Source: Salinibacterium xinjiangense (GTDB lineage Bacteria; Actinomycetota; Actinomycetes; Actinomycetales; Microbacteriaceae). Taken from it: 64,000 nt of DNA. Positions 61,058 through 64,000 of the stretch are shown piece after piece. The stretch's first letter is position 1. Each line of letters starts with the position of its first letter. Location of the stretch: the NCBI RefSeq assembly GCF_014645015.1, contig NZ_BMLC01000001.1:1130585-1194584 (forward strand), given 5' to 3'. The translations under genes and the position numbers were made by a program. The notes beneath the pieces are model-generated. The model had not been told where the DNA came from and ran no database searches. It saw nothing but the letters and a program-made list of their open reading frames with translations.

Positions 61058-62578
61058 GTGATCAGCCTGACCCAGCTCTGCGAAAAAATGGGCAATAGAC
61101 TCCGCCCGATCAACGGCGATCCGGTCGGCAGGGTCGAGCTCACCGGAGTGCACATTTCAGAGCTGGACGACCCGACACCGTACCTGGAGGGCGGGGAACT
61201 CCTCCTGACCACGGGCATCCCTCTCGCCGGCGAGCGCGAGACTGTTCGCGACTACATCAACCGTCTGGCGGCCCGGGGTGTCGTCGCCCTCGCCCTCGGC
61301 CTAGGTGCCGGCACTGACGCTGTGCCGGCGGGACTCGAGGCCGCCTGTACCGATGCCGGGCTGATCCTCCTCGTCGTTCCAGAGGGCATCCCCTTCATGC
61401 ATGTCTCCAGGGCCTACTGGGATCTAGTGGGCGAGACCGAGCAGGCCGATCTCGCGGCGAGCCTCAGCCTGCAGACGTCGCTGACCCAGGCGGCGACCCG
61501 GCCCGAGGCCGTCGCCGCAGTCGTGAAGGTTTTGAGCACAGCTCTCGGCGGCTGGGCCGTCTACCTCCCGGCCGATGGCTCGGCCGAGACGTATTGGCCG
61601 CCAGCGGAGAGCCGAATTCTGCCCCAGCTGCGCGAGGAGACGGCACGCCTCGGCCTGGCGGGCACCCACTCGGCAGCCACTTTTCCGCTTCAAGGGATGG
61701 ATGTCATCGAGTACTCCATAATCGCCGACCGGCGAACCGCTGGCTTTCTGGCCGTGTGCGCTGGCCGGCCCCCGCGAAAGGCCGATCGACAGCTGATGCT
61801 GACGGGCTGCATGCTGCTGGCTGTCACAGCCCGGCGCGAGTGGCAGCTCACTCGAGCGAACTCGATTCTGAGCACCATGACCGCGACCCTCGCCATGAGC
61901 GGCTTCGTCGATGCTGCCCGTTTCGTGGCCGGGGATCTCACCGGCCCCCCGCTTGCCGAACGGGTGCAGCTGCTCGCCGTTCGGGGCGACAACCTTGAGT
62001 CCCTGTCGACCGCAGAACTCGCGGAACAGGTCGCGGCCATGCTGACTGGCGAGTCGGCCGCGAAGCTCGGTGACAGCATCCGTCGGTCTCGCCTTCGTTC
62101 GATGAAAGACGGCTTCTGCTACCTGATTCTGGAGTCGCCGGCCGACTCGGGTCATGGCGTCAGGGACCCTGCCTCCGTTGAGACTGCGGTCTCGCGGAGA
62201 CTGGGCAGGCCTGCCCAGTTCGCCGCGGCGCTGACTCGACCGATGCCGCTCAGCCAGGTGGCAGAAAGTCTCGGCGAGCTGCGGCGGGCGTGCGAGGTCG
62301 CGCCGATCGGGCACCTCTCAACCGGCCAGAGCCTGCTCGATCCGCGCACGGCGGAGTGGGTCGTGCAGCTCACGGACTACCGGCGCGCCGATCTCGTGGG
62401 CACGGTCAGGAGCTACATTCGCCATCAGGGCCAGTGGGAGGTCGCCGCGCGCGAGTTGGGAATTCATCGCAACTCCCTGCGACACCGTATCGGCATCGCA
62501 TCGAAGCTCATCAACGCCGATCTCGATGACCCAGACGTATCGGCGAACCTGTGGCTGGCGCTCCGGAGAGTCAGCTAG
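61058..62578 (+). CDS. PucR-family transcriptional activator
   Basis: A 506-residue regulator: N-terminal PucR domain (ISLTQLCEKMG, GELLLTTGIPLAG, VVPEGIPFMHVS), a central linker, and the C-terminal helix-turn-helix YIRHQGQWEVAARELGIHRNSLRHRIGIASKLI. The start is a GTG at 61058. Its layout and place opposite a transaminase gene fit GABA/aminovalerate activators. It converges with the CoA-transferase, overlapping by 4 bases. Confidence 0.88.
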   Translation: MISLTQLCEKMGNRLRPINGDPVGRVELTGVHISELDDPTPYLEGGELLLTTGIPLAGERETVRDYINRLAARGVVALALGLGAGTDAVPAGLEAACTDAGLILLVVPEGIPFMHVSRAYWDLVGETEQADLAASLSLQTSLTQAATRPEAVAAVVKVLSTALGGWAVYLPADGSAETYWPPAESRILPQLREETARLGLAGTHSAATFPLQGMDVIEYSIIADRRTAGFLAVCAGRPPRKADRQLMLTGCMLLAVTARREWQLTRANSILSTMTATLAMSGFVDAARFVAGDLTGPPLAERVQLLAVRGDNLESLSTAELAEQVAAMLTGESAAKLGDSIRRSRLRSMKDGFCYLILESPADSGHGVRDPASVETAVSRRLGRPAQFAAALTRPMPLSQVAESLGELRRACEVAPIGHLSTGQSLLDPRTAEWVVQLTDYRRADLVGTVRSYIRHQGQWEVAARELGIHRNSLRHRIGIASKLINADLDDPDVSANLWLALRRVS

Positions 62579-63774
62579 GAAGCACCGAGCAGCGGGCTCC
62601 CGACTGATGAGAGCCAGTCGCGCACAGCGGCACTGTGCTCCCCGAGGGCGGGCGGCGCGGCAGTTCGAGGGGCGAGCGGCGGCGACCATGTGATGGGATT
62701 GCGAATCTGGGTGCCCACAGTCTTACCCGTCGCATCCTGCACCTCGATGGTCGGTTCAAGCCCGAGCGACGCGGCCAGCTCGAGCCCGTCGGCGATCGTG
62801 CCGACCTGGCCTGCAGGCACGCCGACAGCGGTGAAGGCAGCCTGCCACGCTGACGCAATACGGGTTCTGAGCCGCACTTCCAGCATTGCGACGAGCTCTG
62901 GCCGATTCGTGACGCGCGCACGGTTGGTCGTGAACCGCTCGTCGACAAGATATTCCTCGAGGGCGAGCACGCTGAGAATCGCCCTGAACTGGCCGTCGTT
63001 CCCGCAGGCGATAGCGAGCTGCCCGTCGGCACAGTTGAGCAGTTCGTAGGGGGCGATCGACGGGTGAGCATTGCCCATCCGCTCTGGAACGACGCCAGCA
63101 CCCAAGTACGCCTGGCCCTGGTTCGCGAGTGCACCCTGAAGGCTTGACAGCAGGTTGACCTCGAGGTGGCGGCCAAGCCCAGTCTCGTCGCGAGCGTGCA
63201 CCGCGGCGAGAATGCCGATGGTGGCGTCTTTTGCCGTCAGGATGTCGACGAGCGCAACACCCACCTTGATCGGCGAGCCCGCCGCATCACCCGTGATGCT
63301 CATCAGACCGCCGAGCGCCTGCACAATGAAGTCGTACCCCGGCCGCTCAGGCCCGCCGACACTGCCGAAGCCCGAGATCGAGGCGTAGATGAGGCCCGGG
63401 TTGTCCCGACTGAGGCGTTCATAGCCGAGCCCGAGCTTCTCCATCCCGCCGGGCTTGAAGTTCTCGACCACGATGTCGGCCCGTAACGCGAGCTCGAGTG
63501 CAACATCGCGGTCTGCCTCGTTCCCGAGGTCGAGGCAAATTGACTCCTTGTTGCGGTTCACACTCTCGAAGTAGGTCGATCCCGTACCAGAGAACGGCGG
63601 TCCCCACTGCCGGGTGTCGTCACCCACGCCGGGTCTCTCCACCTTGATCACCCGTGCGCCCAAGTCAGCGAGCGTCATGGTCGCGAGTGGACCTGCCAGC
63701 ACTCTCGAAAAGTCGGCAACCAGCAGCCCTTCGAGGGGCAAGGCCTGCGATGCACCCGTGGTGTTCTTCGTCAT
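62575..63774 (-). CDS. Class III (CaiB/BaiF) CoA-transferase
   Basis: A 399-residue CoA-transferase: LLVADFSRVLAGPLATMTLADLGARVIKVERPG at the front, then the catalytic aspartate D148 in RPGYDFIVQALGGLMS. The ATG at 63774 has a GGAGC site. In a block with glutaryl-CoA dehydrogenase it most simply activates glutarate with succinyl-CoA as donor. The 226 bases to the right are free of genes. Confidence 0.88.
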   Translation of the reverse strand: MTKNTTGASQALPLEGLLVADFSRVLAGPLATMTLADLGARVIKVERPGVGDDTRQWGPPFSGTGSTYFESVNRNKESICLDLGNEADRDVALELALRADIVVENFKPGGMEKLGLGYERLSRDNPGLIYASISGFGSVGGPERPGYDFIVQALGGLMSITGDAAGSPIKVGVALVDILTAKDATIGILAAVHARDETGLGRHLEVNLLSSLQGALANQGQAYLGAGVVPERMGNAHPSIAPYELLNCADGQLAIACGNDGQFRAILSVLALEEYLVDERFTTNRARVTNRPELVAMLEVRLRTRIASAWQAAFTAVGVPAGQVGTIADGLELAASLGLEPTIEVQDATGKTVGTQIRNPITWSPPLAPRTAAPPALGEHSAAVRDWLSSVGSPLLGAS

Positions 63775-64000
63775 GGGCGCTCCGTTCGTCGGCGTTTGAT
63801 GGTACCTAACGTATGGGCGCGGGTGTTGGCGTCGCATTGGACATAATCACCATTCCATGGCCGAAATCGCTAAAAGGGACAGCTGTCGGCTTGATTGACG
63901 CCGTGACGTGTGGGTCACCGACGGGGCCTTCGTTTAGTGCCATGCTGCCGTCGCCGACGACCGATACCATCATCTGGCCATGATGGGAGATGACGGGCAG
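63775..64000. other. Right end of window, no gene
   Basis: Promoter side of the CoA-transferase. Only short frames are seen. The right edge may hold the start of another gene, but nothing can be supported. Confidence 0.4.

Noticed and set aside
1-64000. CRISPR array or prophage
   Set aside because: No regularly spaced repeats of CRISPR length and no phage structural or integrase genes were seen.

Overview
The window is high-GC DNA with short intergenic gaps, GTG starts, and many gene pairs that overlap by 4 bases (ATGA or GTGA). Several families are typical of Actinobacteria: CsoR with a copper P-type ATPase, CmtR, the ArsR-ArsC fusion, PucR regulators and a CtpE-like ATPase. The protein families together suggest a member of the Microbacteriaceae, probably free-living and aerobic. 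The genus cannot be set from this window.

Region by region. 1-5430: a minus-strand copper operon (copB-type ATPase, csoR, copZ, copA, small DUF6153-like membrane protein) behind a CsoR-type operator. 5430-9404: a ThuA-like protein, a PadR regulator behind a palindromic operator, an ABC1-family kinase and a GNAT acetyltransferase. 9423-14959: the most interesting block. A heliorhodopsin gene and a winged-helix regulator lie divergent to a three-gene inorganic-carbon operon (dabB, dabA, PII-like). 15020-21510: two translationally overlapped sets, aldo/keto reductase - HbpS-like - GntR, then an atypical pyruvate kinase - CtpE-like ATPase. 21570-25987: a small membrane protein, a second aldo/keto reductase and a 913-residue secreted beta-helix protein. 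26167-28162: arsenate genes (arsC, an arsR-arsC fusion, a decayed copy) with two matching ArsR-type inverted repeats but no arsenite pump. 28540-31049: flavin monooxygenase plus O-acetylhomoserine sulfhydrylase-like enzyme. 31695-34812: DUF1232 protein, then two metal-sensor/CDF-exporter pairs. 34828-36526: lipoproteins and a SHOCT protein. 37051-38593: a Cys-repeat surface protein with an overlapping sortase.

38842-46841: an XRE-cupin regulator divergent to agmatinase - NCS1 permease - nitrilase, then an SDR, a histidine-kinase/LuxR fusion, and the two ribulose-monophosphate enzymes (hxlB, hxlA) ending in a strong hairpin. 47100-48450: a scar with the 3' part of a tRNA (Arg-like) and a frameshifted antitoxin/nucleotidyltransferase pair, looking like the end of an eroded integrated element. 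48866-53681: a second NCS1 permease/nitrilase pair, a LysR regulator and a HisD paralogue. 53682-56840: gene-poor, with a truncated PucR regulator and small unknowns. 56841-63774: a catabolic block (transaminase, aldehyde dehydrogenase, glutaryl-CoA dehydrogenase-like, PucR regulator, class III CoA-transferase). Its order fits 5-aminovalerate to glutaryl-CoA breakdown, with GABA as an alternative.

By function, the window is an accessory region for metal and arsenic handling, CO2/light physiology, and use of small nitrogen compounds and amines. All calls come from reading the sequence, and no database search was run. Functions of the HeR-DAB block and of the sortase/Cys-repeat pair are inferred from gene order.
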